Counted from the first letter of the stretch, positions 1-10,044 are shown. The stretch is DNA of 64,000 bases from Jiulongibacter sp024742395 (GCA_965249455.1 OZ252236.1:1674001-1738000); one strand, 5' to 3'. Translations and numbers: made by a program. The notes: generated from the sequence alone by a model not told the origin.

Positions 1-285
1 AATTTTGGTTCTCAGGAGCCTGGTTCTGACGAAGATATTGCTACCTTCTGTGAGGTGAATTATGGTGTAACATTCCAGATGTTCTCTAAGGTAGATGTAA
101 TCGGAGATAATCAGCATCCTCTTTTTCAATGGCTAAGTAAGAAGGAATTAAACGGCTGGAATGATAAAGCTCCTACCTGGAACTTTTGCAAATATGTAGT
201 AGATGAAAATGGTCAGGTAACACACTTCTTTGCTTCAGGAATTAAACCTGATAATGAAGAGTTTAAGGCTGCGGTGGGTATTTAA
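1..285 (+). CDS. Glutathione peroxidase, C-terminal part (5' end outside window)
   Basis: Frame 1 is open from the first base and ends in TAA at 283-285, giving the last 94 residues of a protein whose start lies left of the window. The segment NFGSQEPGSDEDIATFC, then YGVTFQMFSKVDV, HPLFQWL and WNFCKYVVDENG match the glutathione peroxidase family, which reduces hydroperoxides with thiols. The trailing WNF motif supplies the conserved Trp/Asn of the active site; the catalytic Cys lies upstream and cannot be seen. A GTG at 55 is internal (Val in EVNYG), not the start. The stop codon overlaps the stop of the convergent gene at 282. Whether it uses glutathione or thioredoxin cannot be told from this part. 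Confidence 0.93.
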   Translation, partial: NFGSQEPGSDEDIATFCEVNYGVTFQMFSKVDVIGDNQHPLFQWLSKKELNGWNDKAPTWNFCKYVVDENGQVTHFFASGIKPDNEEFKAAVGI

Positions 286-3200
286 TTGTGAATAATTATC
301 CTCTGTCTGTAAATTTGTGATCCGAGGAAATATTCAATAAAGTATATGCCATTAGGAATGCCATCAAGTGCAAACTTGGTGGCTGTTTGTCTTTTGCCAT
401 TTTCGTCAAATCCTATAAGTATGCTGCTATTAGGTTGTGCATTGATAGTAGTTAGGTATTTGCCCAATAAATCATAAACACTGATCAGATAGGCAGAGTT
501 TTCATTAACCGATACCACCGAAATCTCTTTTTGGGCAGGATTTGGAAATACTTTAGAGCGTGTTGCCATTAAACAATTATCACTGAAGTTTAAACGGGCG
601 TAATAAGTTTCATGAACTTCATTGTATTTCTGGTTTCCTGGTTCTTTCACACTAATAGCAAAGTCAATCCCATCGCCGAGGTAACTTAAATTGAATCGTT
701 GAGGAAGTTCTCTCCATTTTGGATTTAAGTAAATGCTATCTTTTTTAAACAAGAAAAATTCTTCTGCCAGGTAAAAGTAATTAGTATTGGGCTCAAGGTC
801 AGGTACTAAGCCGGAGCTTAGGCTTACTGGTATTCTGGCAGGAAAAGAGGAAGGGCATAAGACCAATGGAGAATTTGCGGTGCCTATGGGTAAATTTATA
901 TATGACATCTCTTGATTTTGCCTAAATACCGGGTACTCATAGACTTTTTTCTTTGGATAGATCCCGGCAGCCTTTGCAGAAAATTCAAACTTTATATTAC
1001 CTGCTACATCACTAGAGAAAAGAACTCCGTTTTCTAAATATCCACCTTCTCCGGAGACTATGAGCTCAAATTTTGAGGTATCATAGGCTATTTTTATTGG
1101 GAAACTCCCAAAGCCTGCTCTTAGGGAAGTATCGGCTGGATAAAAAACAATGTTTTCAGTCGGTAACTCACTATTGTCAATTTGAAATTCCTTTAGAACA
1201 TCCTGACCGCCTTTAGTTGAGTTTGCTTTTAGAATGGCACGGCCATTATCTCCTGTAAAGTAAATTCTATTGCCTTTTACGGAAATAAGATTATTTGGGC
1301 CTCGGTAGTCTACAGGACTGGCTGGCGGAACAGAAAGTGTAGCCTCAGAACCATCAGATGTGAAAACCTCTACGGGGTATCCATTGGCCATTAGGCTATC
1401 AGATAGCTTAATAACCTGAGGGACGTTTCTAAATTCCATCCAGAAATTATTGTCTACTGCAAATCGATAAATCTCATTATTATATGAGGTAAGTATAGAA
1501 TAATCAGAGAAAATGGCGGTTTTTTTGTCGTTTAATTTGGTATCGAAGGGTGAAGAGTTATAAGAAGTCCCCAGATTACCTTTTACAATAAAAGTGCTGT
1601 CAACTTCTAAATTGGCTCCTAATCTGTTCTTACCCTCCAGAACTAGAGAATCTCGTTCTACGGAATAAAAATATCGGTACAGGTAGTTATAAATATCTGT
1701 AGAATCTATTTTTTTCGGAGTATCGTCATTTATATTCCAGATATATACACTGCCATTACATGAATAACTACAAACAGCATCAATTAGAATCATTTCCTCT
1801 CCAAATTTTCGCATTCTATAAATGTTTCCGCTGTAACCAGAGGCGGTACTTTTGTGCAGTTCGTTAAATGAATAGTCTATGCTACCATCAGCATAATATC
1901 TTTTACCTTGGTTGTAAATTCTGCCATCAGGCAGAGGTATAATTTCGTCGGTAATCGGCGGTCCTTCCCAATGAAAATTGCTATCTATATTATTATTGAA
2001 ATGATATCTCTTTGAGATATTGGTACCTTCTAATGTGTAATAATGTTTATTAACTGTGTCTGTTTGAATAACCTGTCCAGGCAGACTGATTTCAATGCTA
2101 CTATTTTCCTTCGTTATTTTGATTTTATTATTGTCTAAATCTTGTAGCAGAACGCTGTTATCAGTTAGCAAATAATGGTTATTTAAATTTCCTTTACTCC
2201 GATATACCTCTTTTAAGTTTTGGTATTTAATATAGGTTCTTGAGGCGTTAAAGGGGTTTTTGTAGGCCAGCCAGAAATCATCATTTTCCAGAACATCTAC
2301 CCAAACCACAGCTGGTTTATAATCGACGGTTCTAACGGGTAAAGTGAATTCTGAATCTGAAAGCGTATTGAGGTCAATTACTCTGTTTTCTTTTGAAGAA
2401 GCCTGATAGTGAACACCATATGGACTTTCAAAAAAACTGCTAAAGCCATAGTTATCGTATGTTAAAAAAGGTGATAAAACATCCTCTTTTAAGACGTATA
2501 GGGGTGTTTTTACGGGGTTATGTCCCCCGCCGTAAACGTATACATTCTTTGCGTTTTCAACAGGTAGAAAACCATAATTGGAATTAGGGTCTTCTTTAAA
2601 GAGCGGGAGCGAAATGCCTTTTCTTGACTGTTTACCTTCAAAGTCATAACTTAAAAGCTGAATGCTAATGGTCGGGATATGACTTTTTGCGATAACATGA
2701 ATTTGATTGTTGATGATCCTGGCACTTAAACTTACTGGAAATTGCCCAAACTGGGCATCCTTTACTTCAAAGACAAGATGTTTTTTCTTTAAAGGTTCAC
2801 CAATAGGTGCCTTATAAAACTCAAAGCTGTTTGTGTTATCAACTTTTGGAGATTTGGCGGCTAGAATATACTTATACCCCAGAGAGTCCAGTACTACCTG
2901 ATCTACGTTGAATTGAAAGTCTGAAAAGTCGGCTTCTTTAAAACTGTTTTTTGAAAACTGCTCAAGAAGTCTGCCTTCAAGATTAAAAATCAGATAATTG
3001 AAATCGATATCGATGGCTAAGATATAATCATTTTCTACCGAGATGTTTCTCAGATACTTATAGGTCTGAAGTTTTATGTGTCTTTTCTCAAAGTCATTTA
3101 TGGAAACATGTATGAGAGGATCTAAAGAAGAACTTGGGTAGGGTTTGTCAGAATAGATAAAGCCATCCTTAGACAAGCTGTTTTTGATATAATACTGATG

Positions 3201-3521
3201 GGGAAGCTCTAAAAGTATGGAGCCATCTTCGCTTATAAGTGCTAATGCTGGGGTTGGACTAAGGTCAAAACTTTCCGGGATTTTATTGATATATGCCAGG
3301 TTAAGGTTATTCACTGAGCCCAGGAATTGTACTAACTCATATTCGGGATATTGAAGGCTTGCCGTTTGAAAATGAAAGGTAGTATCGGGGGCATAAACTT
3401 GAGCTTTACTATTTACAGTTAAAAGCATAATGCCTAGCAAGAACAGTGCTTTTCGTAAATTATTGATAGGCAGTATATTAATTCTTAGTAAGCAAAGTGA
3501 AGATGGGTAATGTTGTTCCAA
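282..3521 (-). CDS. Large exported protein with T9SS type A C-terminal sorting domain
   Basis: About 1079 residues. A hydrophobic signal segment (LRKALFLLGIMLLTVNSKAQ) ends near residue 41. The last ~80 residues read KVFPNPAQKEISV, YDLLGKYL, LDGIPNGIYFIEY and RQRIIIHN, which is the classical type IX secretion sorting domain, so the product is probably exported through the outer membrane and cell-surface attached or released. The body is rich in short beta-strand-like segments with Asp and Tyr and shows no catalytic motif I recognise. The start is doubtful: the only start for the frame that precedes the signal peptide is TTG at 3519-3521, and no ATG lies before the hydrophobic core. Its 5' end sits over the menA leader, divergent. 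Function unknown. Confidence 0.8.
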   Translation of the reverse strand: MEQHYPSSLCLLRINILPINNLRKALFLLGIMLLTVNSKAQVYAPDTTFHFQTASLQYPEYELVQFLGSVNNLNLAYINKIPESFDLSPTPALALISEDGSILLELPHQYYIKNSLSKDGFIYSDKPYPSSSLDPLIHVSINDFEKRHIKLQTYKYLRNISVENDYILAIDIDFNYLIFNLEGRLLEQFSKNSFKEADFSDFQFNVDQVVLDSLGYKYILAAKSPKVDNTNSFEFYKAPIGEPLKKKHLVFEVKDAQFGQFPVSLSARIINNQIHVIAKSHIPTISIQLLSYDFEGKQSRKGISLPLFKEDPNSNYGFLPVENAKNVYVYGGGHNPVKTPLYVLKEDVLSPFLTYDNYGFSSFFESPYGVHYQASSKENRVIDLNTLSDSEFTLPVRTVDYKPAVVWVDVLENDDFWLAYKNPFNASRTYIKYQNLKEVYRSKGNLNNHYLLTDNSVLLQDLDNNKIKITKENSSIEISLPGQVIQTDTVNKHYYTLEGTNISKRYHFNNNIDSNFHWEGPPITDEIIPLPDGRIYNQGKRYYADGSIDYSFNELHKSTASGYSGNIYRMRKFGEEMILIDAVCSYSCNGSVYIWNINDDTPKKIDSTDIYNYLYRYFYSVERDSLVLEGKNRLGANLEVDSTFIVKGNLGTSYNSSPFDTKLNDKKTAIFSDYSILTSYNNEIYRFAVDNNFWMEFRNVPQVIKLSDSLMANGYPVEVFTSDGSEATLSVPPASPVDYRGPNNLISVKGNRIYFTGDNGRAILKANSTKGGQDVLKEFQIDNSELPTENIVFYPADTSLRAGFGSFPIKIAYDTSKFELIVSGEGGYLENGVLFSSDVAGNIKFEFSAKAAGIYPKKKVYEYPVFRQNQEMSYINLPIGTANSPLVLCPSSFPARIPVSLSSGLVPDLEPNTNYFYLAEEFFLFKKDSIYLNPKWRELPQRFNLSYLGDGIDFAISVKEPGNQKYNEVHETYYARLNFSDNCLMATRSKVFPNPAQKEISVVSVNENSAYLISVYDLLGKYLTTINAQPNSSILIGFDENGKRQTATKFALDGIPNGIYFIEYFLGSQIYRQRIIIHN

Positions 3522-3581
3522 TGGCTAATGTGAATTTAGAACTGTTTTTGCATATTAAGCAGAACGCTATCGTTAAGCTCT

Positions 3582-3589
3582 TATTTTTG
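3582..3589 (+). promoter_or_regulatory. Predicted -7 box of menA
   Basis: TATTTTTG matches the Bacteroidota -7 consensus TAnnTTTG and lies 21 bp before the ATG at 3611. This supports the start chosen for menA and argues against the longer frame starting at 3497, which would begin upstream of the promoter. Confidence 0.5.
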
Positions 3590-3610
3590 CAGAAAAAGAA
3601 CTTATTTTTT

Positions 3611-4489
3611 ATGTCTGCATGGATTTCGGCCGCCAGGCCCAGAACACTACCGCTCGCTCTTTCCTGTATACTTATGGGTAGTTTTTTAGCTGCCGATGCA
3701 GAGCAATTTAATTGGCTCATTTTTGCATTGGCCTGTCTCACTACTATTTTACTTCAGGTATTGTCAAATTTTGCGAATGACTTCGGGGACACGCAAAATG
3801 GTGCTGATAGCAGTGAACGAGTGGGGCCATCAAGGGCCGTTCAAAGCGGAGAAATAAGTCCAGGACAGATGTTTAAGGCCATAGTCCTTTTTGCCGGGCT
3901 GTCTTTAGTGTCAGGAATACTTCTGTTGTACTTTTCACTGAAGGATGCTGATTCTACCACTTTTTGGTATTTCCTGGGTTTAGGTTTGTTGTGCATTTTG
4001 GCGGCCTATACATATACTGCCGGCAAAAGGCCCTATGGTTATGCAGGCCTGGGTGACATTTCGGTGTTAATATTTTTTGGACTGATAGGTGTACTTGGAA
4101 GTAATTACCTTTTTACTAAAAGTTTTTATCCATTAAATATTTTACCGGCCCTAAGCAGTGGTTTTCTTGCCACAGGGGTTCTAAATTTGAATAATATCAG
4201 GGATATAGAATCAGATAGAAGCACCGGAAAATTTACTATCCCTACACGATTAGGAAAACAAAAGAGCATCTATTATCACTGGTTTCTTTTGGTAGCTTCT
4301 GCTCTGAGTATATTTTCTTTTGCGATAATAAAAGGAGACATGAGCTGGTATTTTGTACTGGCTTTCCCACTTTTTATACTCAATGGAGTAAAAGTTAACT
4401 CATTGGAGAATCCTGATCCTTTGCTTAAACAATTGTCCTTCTCCACTTTGGCTTTTGTGGTTTTAACTGGCTTGTCCTTGCTCTTTTAA
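3611..4489 (+). CDS. menA: 1,4-dihydroxy-2-naphthoate polyprenyltransferase
   Basis: A 292-residue UbiA-superfamily membrane prenyltransferase of menaquinone synthesis, which joins a polyprenyl chain to dihydroxynaphthoate in the inner membrane. The N-terminal WISAARPRTLPLA, the metal/diphosphate-binding NFANDFGDTQNGADSSERVGP and the second Asp-rich loop LNNIRDIESDRSTGKFT with RLG are typical MenA motifs, and about eight to nine hydrophobic segments are visible. The ATG at 3611 is preferred to the upstream TTG-type start at 3497 because MSAWISAARPRTL is the usual family N terminus and a promoter box lies at 3582. Other men genes are not next to it. Confidence 0.93.
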   Translation: MSAWISAARPRTLPLALSCILMGSFLAADAEQFNWLIFALACLTTILLQVLSNFANDFGDTQNGADSSERVGPSRAVQSGEISPGQMFKAIVLFAGLSLVSGILLLYFSLKDADSTTFWYFLGLGLLCILAAYTYTAGKRPYGYAGLGDISVLIFFGLIGVLGSNYLFTKSFYPLNILPALSSGFLATGVLNLNNIRDIESDRSTGKFTIPTRLGKQKSIYYHWFLLVASALSIFSFAIIKGDMSWYFVLAFPLFILNGVKVNSLENPDPLLKQLSFSTLAFVVLTGLSLLF

Positions 4490-4564
4490 CTGAAAGTAAG
4501 GGTGATATTTCGTTTTGACTGTTAGTTCCTGTATTTTTGGCTTGCCTAAAATCAAATTCCTAAT

Positions 4565-5899
4565 ATGAAATTCAGAATTTTATCCCTTTTTCTTCTTATA
4601 AGCTTCACTATTCAAGCACAGCAGACAGCTGCAGATTATTTTGAAAGTGGAGTTGCCAAAAGCCAGGCTGGCGATTTTACCGGAGCACTTGGTGACTTCA
4701 GTAGGTCAATTGCCATGAACCCTGAAAATGCTCAGAGTTATTTTAACCGAGGTTTAACAAAACAAGCCCTTGAAGATCACAGAGGAGCTATCATTGATTT
4801 TACGAAGTCCATTGATCTCAATCCCAGGGAGTCACTTTCTTATTTGTATCGTGGAATTAGTCAAAAGGAACAGGGAGATTCAAGAAATGCCATTCAAGAC
4901 TTTAACAGAACCATTGAATTAAACTCAGATGACGATTACGCCTATCTTCAGAGAGGGATTACTCTGGCTAAATTAGAAGAATTCAGAAAAGCCATTTCTG
5001 ATTTTAACCGCGTGGTAGAATTGGCTTCTAATCCAAGTTCTAAATATCAGGCGTTCTACTCAAGGGGCTATTGTAAAACCAAGCTTGGAGATTACAAAGG
5101 AAGTATCTCTGACTTTTCTAAGTCAATAGATATAAACCCCAAAAGAGCACAGACTTTTGCTGAAAGAGGTTTCAGCAGGCTCCAAATTGAAGAATATCCG
5201 GAAGCTATTGATGACTTTGGAAAGGCCTTAGAACTAAACCCAAGAGATCAAACAAGTCTTTATAATCGTGGTTTTGCTAAAGCAAAAACGGCCGACTATT
5301 CAGGAGCTCTAAAAGATTTTGCAGCGGCATTGAATATTGATCCTACAGATATCCGGGCATTATATGGCCGCGGTTTTTGCTACAGCAAACTAAATAATCA
5401 GAGAAGTGCCATTCAGGATTTAACAAAGGCCATAGAGTATGGTAATCAAAACTTAGATTCGAAGGTGAACTATTCTCCGAGAATGACGGAGTCTCAATTG
5501 GCTGTTTTAAGAAATTCGGTAACTGAAGAAATAGGTATTCCTTCTTTTTCTGAAAACAGGTCTAAGGCTTACTACGTAAGAGGGGTGGCCTCATATAAAA
5601 CCGGTAAGAGTAAAGATGCTCTGGCTGATTTAACCAAATCTATAGAGTTAGACCCAATTTTTGCCCCTTCACATTTTTTAAGAGGACTCGTTAGGTCTTC
5701 AGAAGGACTGCAAAAAGAAGCGTTGGTTGATATGACTAATGCCATAACCTTAGATCAGTTTTATAAGGAGGCTTATTACGTCAGAGGGTTGATTAATCAG
5801 GCCTTAGGATATACAGATCAGGGTTGTCTTGATTTAAGTAGAGCGGGTGAATTAGGCTATGTACAGGCTTATGAAGTAATTAAAAACAATTGTAACTAA
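4565..5899 (+). CDS. Exported tetratricopeptide repeat protein
   Basis: 444 residues with a signal peptide (MKFRILSLFLLISFTIQAQ) followed by about ten tandem 34-residue TPR units. The recurring pattern is AI-DF-KSI-LNP-----Y--RG--K, for example DLNPRESLSYLYRG, DINPKRAQTFAERG and ELDPIFAPSHFLRG. Such solenoids bind other proteins in the periplasm or at the outer membrane. A less regular insert (about residues 300-330) separates the early repeats from the last three. It is followed after 10 bp by a small exported protein gene, so the two are probably one transcript. The specific partner is unknown. Confidence 0.88.
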   Translation: MKFRILSLFLLISFTIQAQQTAADYFESGVAKSQAGDFTGALGDFSRSIAMNPENAQSYFNRGLTKQALEDHRGAIIDFTKSIDLNPRESLSYLYRGISQKEQGDSRNAIQDFNRTIELNSDDDYAYLQRGITLAKLEEFRKAISDFNRVVELASNPSSKYQAFYSRGYCKTKLGDYKGSISDFSKSIDINPKRAQTFAERGFSRLQIEEYPEAIDDFGKALELNPRDQTSLYNRGFAKAKTADYSGALKDFAAALNIDPTDIRALYGRGFCYSKLNNQRSAIQDLTKAIEYGNQNLDSKVNYSPRMTESQLAVLRNSVTEEIGIPSFSENRSKAYYVRGVASYKTGKSKDALADLTKSIELDPIFAPSHFLRGLVRSSEGLQKEALVDMTNAITLDQFYKEAYYVRGLINQALGYTDQGCLDLSRAGELGYVQAYEVIKNNCN

Positions 5900-5909
5900 A
5901 TCTATCATA

Positions 5910-6479
5910 ATGAAAAGAATTCTGGGTGTTTTTGTATTAATGTTGACTATTAGTATCGCTTTGGAGGCTCAGTCGCTCGATGGCCTACTTGACAAGGCTT
6001 TGAGCTTACAGGAAAAAGGTGATAACAAGGGGCTGGGTGATGCACTTGGTATGATTAGCAAGGGAGTTGAGAAAGAAGTAGGGGAAAGCGGTGGCGATTT
6101 TAAGAGCGGCCTGTTAAGTCAGGTAAGTGGTTTAAATAAAATGATTCCTCTTGCTTCTAAAGGAATGGTTAAAGCCGGCCCGTTAAAAAAGATTATTAAT
6201 ACAATTAAACTAATGTTAGGGGCTAATCGATTGGGCAATATGCTTGGCGGAGGTGGTAGCCTGATCGGAAAGGCTAGTGCTCTAAAATCAAGTCTGTCAT
6301 TAATGAAAGGAGGATCGTCTGTTTTGGGAAGTAACTCAGGTAAACTTGATGGTCTTATAGATGGTGCCATGGGCAATGTCTCAAAACTTTCAGGTGGTGG
6401 TATAGCTGCGAAGGCAGCGGACAAAGCTTTACCGGGTCAGTTAGGAGGTATTCTAAGTATGGCTAAAGGTATTTTATAA
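5910..6479 (+). CDS. Small exported glycine- and serine-rich protein of unknown function
   Basis: 189 residues with a signal peptide (MKRILGVFVLMLTISIALEAQ). The mature part has amphipathic helices and Gly/Ser-rich linkers such as NMLGGGGSLIGK and GGSSVLGSNSGK. No enzyme motif is visible and I do not recognise the family. It starts 10 bp after the TPR gene and ends before a rho-independent terminator at 6503, so the pair is likely a two-gene unit. The repetitive KL/GL-spaced helical character could suit a self-associating envelope protein, but that is only a guess. Confidence 0.75.
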   Translation: MKRILGVFVLMLTISIALEAQSLDGLLDKALSLQEKGDNKGLGDALGMISKGVEKEVGESGGDFKSGLLSQVSGLNKMIPLASKGMVKAGPLKKIINTIKLMLGANRLGNMLGGGGSLIGKASALKSSLSLMKGGSSVLGSNSGKLDGLIDGAMGNVSKLSGGGIAAKAADKALPGQLGGILSMAKGIL

Positions 6480-6502
6480 AGAAAATAGCTCGGACAAATT
6501 AA

Positions 6503-6535
6503 AAGAGGTCAGGATTCATCCGGCCTCTTTTTTTA
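6503..6535 (+). terminator. Rho-independent terminator after the TPR operon
   Basis: AAGAGGTC and GGCCTCTT form an 8-bp stem (one G-U pair) around a loop of about 12 nt, followed directly by a run of seven to eight T residues. It ends the transcript of the two genes at 4565-6479. Confidence 0.75.
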
Positions 6536-6687
6536 TTTTAGATTCAATAATAAATCTTTTGTGTATTTGGATAAAGCTGTTGAAATATTGGCTTTTTGGA
6601 TAAATGAACAATATAAGATTATGCAAACAAGGCGATGTTTGGATAATCTTTCTTACTTTAACGTTATACAATACCACTTTCCGATTT

Positions 6688-9600
6688 ATGGCAGTAAAAG
6701 TAGCGATCCGGCATCAAATGCATTATAACTATGAGAGGCCAATTTCTGTGTCTCCTCAGGTGATTCGATTAAAACCGGCAGTGCATTCCAGAACGCCCAT
6801 CAGCTCTTATTCATTAAAGATTTTACCTGAAAACCATTTCATAAACTGGCAACAGGACCCATTTGGTAATTTTATTGCCAGAGTAGTTTTTCCTGACAAA
6901 ATTGACAAACTTCATGTAGATGTAGAGGTGATTGCCGACTTAATAGTTCTCAATCCTTTTGATTTCTTTGTCGATGATTACGCAGAACATTTTCCTTTTC
7001 AATATGAAGAACAATTGAAGAAGGAGCTAATCCCGTATTTTGAAATTAAGGAAGATGGAGGTTTACTCAAAGAGTTTATAGCACCCTTTAAGGAAAAGAA
7101 AAAGATACAGATTGTAGACTTTCTGGTCATGGTGAATCAGGCCTTGAATCAGCGAGTAAATTATACCATTCGTATGGAGCCGGGTATTCAAACCTGTGAA
7201 TACACACTGAGTAATGCTCTGGGCTCTTGTAGAGATAGTGCTTGGGTCTTAGTACAGGCTATGAGACATTTGGGTTTAGCGGCCCGGTTTGTTTCGGGCT
7301 ATCTAGTTCAATTAAAAGCTGATGAAAAGTCGCTCGACGGTCCTTCAGGTACAGAACAAGACTTCACCGATTTACATGCATGGGCTGAGGTATTCATTCC
7401 CGGTGCCGGCTGGGTGGGTTTAGATGCAACATCCGGACTTCTGGCAGGAGAAGGTCATATTCCATTATCATGCACGCCTGATCCGGGAAGTGCGGCACCT
7501 ATTACAGGGATGATTGAAGGAAATGTGCAAACGGATTTCACTTTTAGTAATGAGGTAATTAGAATACATGAAGAACCACGGGTAACTAAACCTTATACAG
7601 ATGAAGCCTGGGAGCATGTGCTGGCACTGGGTGATAAAGTTGACGCCGATTTAGCAGAAATGGATGTTCGCCTAACCATGGGAGGTGAACCTACTTTTGT
7701 TTCTATCGACGATATGGAGTCTGCCGAATGGAATACAGCAGCAGACGGCTCTCATAAACGGCAGCTGGCAGTGGACCTTACAAAAAGAATAAGAACCGCT
7801 TTTGCCCCCAATGGTATGCTCCATTTTGGGCAAGGAAAACTTTATCCGGGAGAAGTTTTGCCCAGGTGGCAATATGGCTGTTTCTGGAGAAAGGATGGGA
7901 AAGCCGTATGGGGTAATGAGAACTTATTGGCCATGCCCGATAAAAGGGGAGAAAGCAGCCAGGAAGATGGATTGAACTTTTTAAAAGCATTAAGTTCAAA
8001 GCTTAAATTAAGTGAGAAGTCACTTATACCGGCTTATGAAGATGCTTTCTATTTTGCATGGGAAGAGCAAAAATTGCCGGTTGACAAAGATCCGCTAAAA
8101 TTAAATCTCAAAGATGGAATTGAGCGGAAAACACTTACAGATGTTCTGAAAACTGGTTTAGGTGAGGCTACTGCCTATGTTTTGCCCCTAAAGTATGACA
8201 GAGAGGCTTCAGAATGGCAAAGTAGCGTTTGGCCTTTAAAGCGTGGGCATTTATACCTTTTGCCAGGAAATTCTCCCGCAGGCTATAGATTGCCATTAAA
8301 TTCACTTCCCGATAGCATAATTAATGATGAGGTTTTCCCTAGGGATCCGCTGGATGATTATCCCGACTTAGAAGACTTTGAGGCTAAAATTAAAGGTAAT
8401 TCTAAACCAGAAAAGGAACCTAGAAAGGACGTTTGCTATAAAACGGCTCTTTGTATGGAGGTGAAAGAGGGAAGGATACACTTATTTATGCCTCCACAGG
8501 ATTTGCTTGAGCATTATTTAGAGCTTGTGGCAGCTATTCATTTAGTGGCACAAGAGTTAGAGCTCAAGGTACTGCTGGAGGGTTATGAACCTCCTTCTGA
8601 GGGGAAATTGAATAAATTATTTGTTACTCCGGATCCGGGAGTAATTGAGGTAAATGTACATCCGTCTCATAGCTGGAGAGAATTAGTTAACACCACCTTG
8701 GTTTTATACGACCAGGCCAAGCTTTCAAGACTGGGCACAGAGAAATTTATGATTGATGGCCGTCATACCGGTACCGGGGGAGGGAATCACATAACTCTAG
8801 GTGGCACTACCCCGGCAGACAGCCCCTTGTTAAGAAGACCTAAGCTGCTTCAAAGTTTGGTGACCTACTGGCAGCATCATCCTTCTTTGTCCTATCTGTT
8901 TAGTGGCCCGTTTATAGGGCCTACCTCTCAGGCTCCGCGTGTAGATGAAGGGAGAAATGATGTATTATATGAGCTCGAGCTGGCTTTTTCTCAGGTGCCA
9001 GAAACAGATAACCCGCCACTATGGCTTGCCGATAGGCTTTTCAGGAACTTATTGGTAGATATTACCGGGAATACTCACCGGGCAGAGTTTTGCATAGATA
9101 AACTGTACTCACCTTACGGAAGCTCCGGCAGACAAGGTATTTTAGAGTTCAGAGGATTTGATATGCCTCCGCATGCCAGAATGAGTCTGGTGCAGAACCT
9201 GCTTATCAGAGCTTTAGTGGCTCGATTCTGGAAAACTCCTTACCAGAAAAAACTGGTGCATTGGGGGTCTGAACTTCATGATAGGTTCATGTTAGAGCAT
9301 TTTGTCAGAGAAGATTTTAATTATGTGCTTGATGAATTAACAGAGGCGGGATATCCTTTTGAGAGAGAATGGTTTGATGCCTTTGTAGAGTTCAGATTTC
9401 CTGTCTTGGGAAGAGCACAGTTTGGTGATATATCACTAGAACTTAGATGGGCCATTGAGCCATGGCATGTTCTTGGCGAAGAATCTACTTCACAAGGTAC
9501 AGCCCGTTATGTAGATTCTTCTGTTGAAAGAGTTCAGGTTAAAGTCACAGGCTGGGTAAAGGAGAGGTATATTTTGTCTTGCAATAAGACACGAATTCCT

Positions 9601-10011
9601 TTGAAGTCTACATCTTTGAATGGTCAATACGTATCAGGAGTACGATATAAAGCCTGGGATCCGCCATCTGCTTTGCACCCTACGGTGCCGGTAGATACCC
9701 CTCTGGTGTTTGATGTGATAGATACCTGGAATAATAAATCGATAGGAGGATTTACCTACCATGTGGCTCACCCGGGTGGCAGAAATTATGACACCATGCC
9801 GGTGAATAGTATGGAAGCTGAAGCCAGGAGAAATACTCGTTTTTACAGCGAAGGGCATACCCAAGGTTCGGTAAGAACAGTACAGGAATACTCTGCAGTA
9901 GGAAGGTTTTTTGAAGAAAACCATCAGGTAAAACCAATAGAAATACCAGAGCAGGAGAGTATTATGGAGCTGTCAAATACTTTAGATTTAAGAAGACGAA
10001 AGATAAAGTGA
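6688..10011 (+). CDS. Transglutaminase-like protein fused to DUF2126
   Basis: 1107 residues. The N-terminal ~110 residues are the beta-rich transglutaminase N domain (VAIRHQMHYNYERPI). The papain-fold core has the Cys in LGSCRDSAW (about residue 179), His in DLHAWAEV (about 231) and Asp in GLDATSG. From about residue 330 the large DUF2126 region follows (LTMGGEPTFVSIDD, GRHTGTGGGNHITLGG, FRGFDMPPHARMSL), which is usual in this double-domain family. The ATG at 6688 is chosen because MAVKVAIRHQ is the family start; an upstream ATG at 6604 would add an atypical 28-residue head. It faces the ATP-grasp/alpha-E/Anbu operon, and this gene set is conserved in many bacteria. It probably acts on amide or peptide bonds made by the ATP-grasp enzyme; the substrate is unknown. 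Confidence 0.9.
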   Translation: MAVKVAIRHQMHYNYERPISVSPQVIRLKPAVHSRTPISSYSLKILPENHFINWQQDPFGNFIARVVFPDKIDKLHVDVEVIADLIVLNPFDFFVDDYAEHFPFQYEEQLKKELIPYFEIKEDGGLLKEFIAPFKEKKKIQIVDFLVMVNQALNQRVNYTIRMEPGIQTCEYTLSNALGSCRDSAWVLVQAMRHLGLAARFVSGYLVQLKADEKSLDGPSGTEQDFTDLHAWAEVFIPGAGWVGLDATSGLLAGEGHIPLSCTPDPGSAAPITGMIEGNVQTDFTFSNEVIRIHEEPRVTKPYTDEAWEHVLALGDKVDADLAEMDVRLTMGGEPTFVSIDDMESAEWNTAADGSHKRQLAVDLTKRIRTAFAPNGMLHFGQGKLYPGEVLPRWQYGCFWRKDGKAVWGNENLLAMPDKRGESSQEDGLNFLKALSSKLKLSEKSLIPAYEDAFYFAWEEQKLPVDKDPLKLNLKDGIERKTLTDVLKTGLGEATAYVLPLKYDREASEWQSSVWPLKRGHLYLLPGNSPAGYRLPLNSLPDSIINDEVFPRDPLDDYPDLEDFEAKIKGNSKPEKEPRKDVCYKTALCMEVKEGRIHLFMPPQDLLEHYLELVAAIHLVAQELELKVLLEGYEPPSEGKLNKLFVTPDPGVIEVNVHPSHSWRELVNTTLVLYDQAKLSRLGTEKFMIDGRHTGTGGGNHITLGGTTPADSPLLRRPKLLQSLVTYWQHHPSLSYLFSGPFIGPTSQAPRVDEGRNDVLYELELAFSQVPETDNPPLWLADRLFRNLLVDITGNTHRAEFCIDKLYSPYGSSGRQGILEFRGFDMPPHARMSLVQNLLIRALVARFWKTPYQKKLVHWGSELHDRFMLEHFVREDFNYVLDELTEAGYPFEREWFDAFVEFRFPVLGRAQFGDISLELRWAIEPWHVLGEESTSQGTARYVDSSVERVQVKVTGWVKERYILSCNKTRIPLKSTSLNGQYVSGVRYKAWDPPSALHPTVPVDTPLVFDVIDTWNNKSIGGFTYHVAHPGGRNYDTMPVNSMEAEARRNTRFYSEGHTQGSVRTVQEYSAVGRFFEENHQVKPIEIPEQESIMELSNTLDLRRRKIK

Positions 10012-10044
10012 TAAATCACCCCTTATCAAAGAGGGGTGATTTAT
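10011..10044. terminator. Perfect 13-bp hairpin between convergent genes
   Basis: ATAAATCACCCCT (10011-10023) and AGGGGTGATTTAT (10032-10044) are exact reverse complements around an 8-nt loop. The hairpin includes the last base of the upstream TGA and the final codons plus stop of the Anbu gene, so it can stop transcription from both sides. Neither side has a long T run. Confidence 0.65.

Noticed and set aside
3478..3741. 87-codon minus-strand frame over the menA start
   Set aside because: Antisense to a strongly supported gene, no signal, motif or promoter.
6604..6687. Longer N terminus for the transglutaminase protein
   Set aside because: Hydrophobic 28-residue head not typical of the family; MAVKVAIRHQ at 6688 is the usual start.
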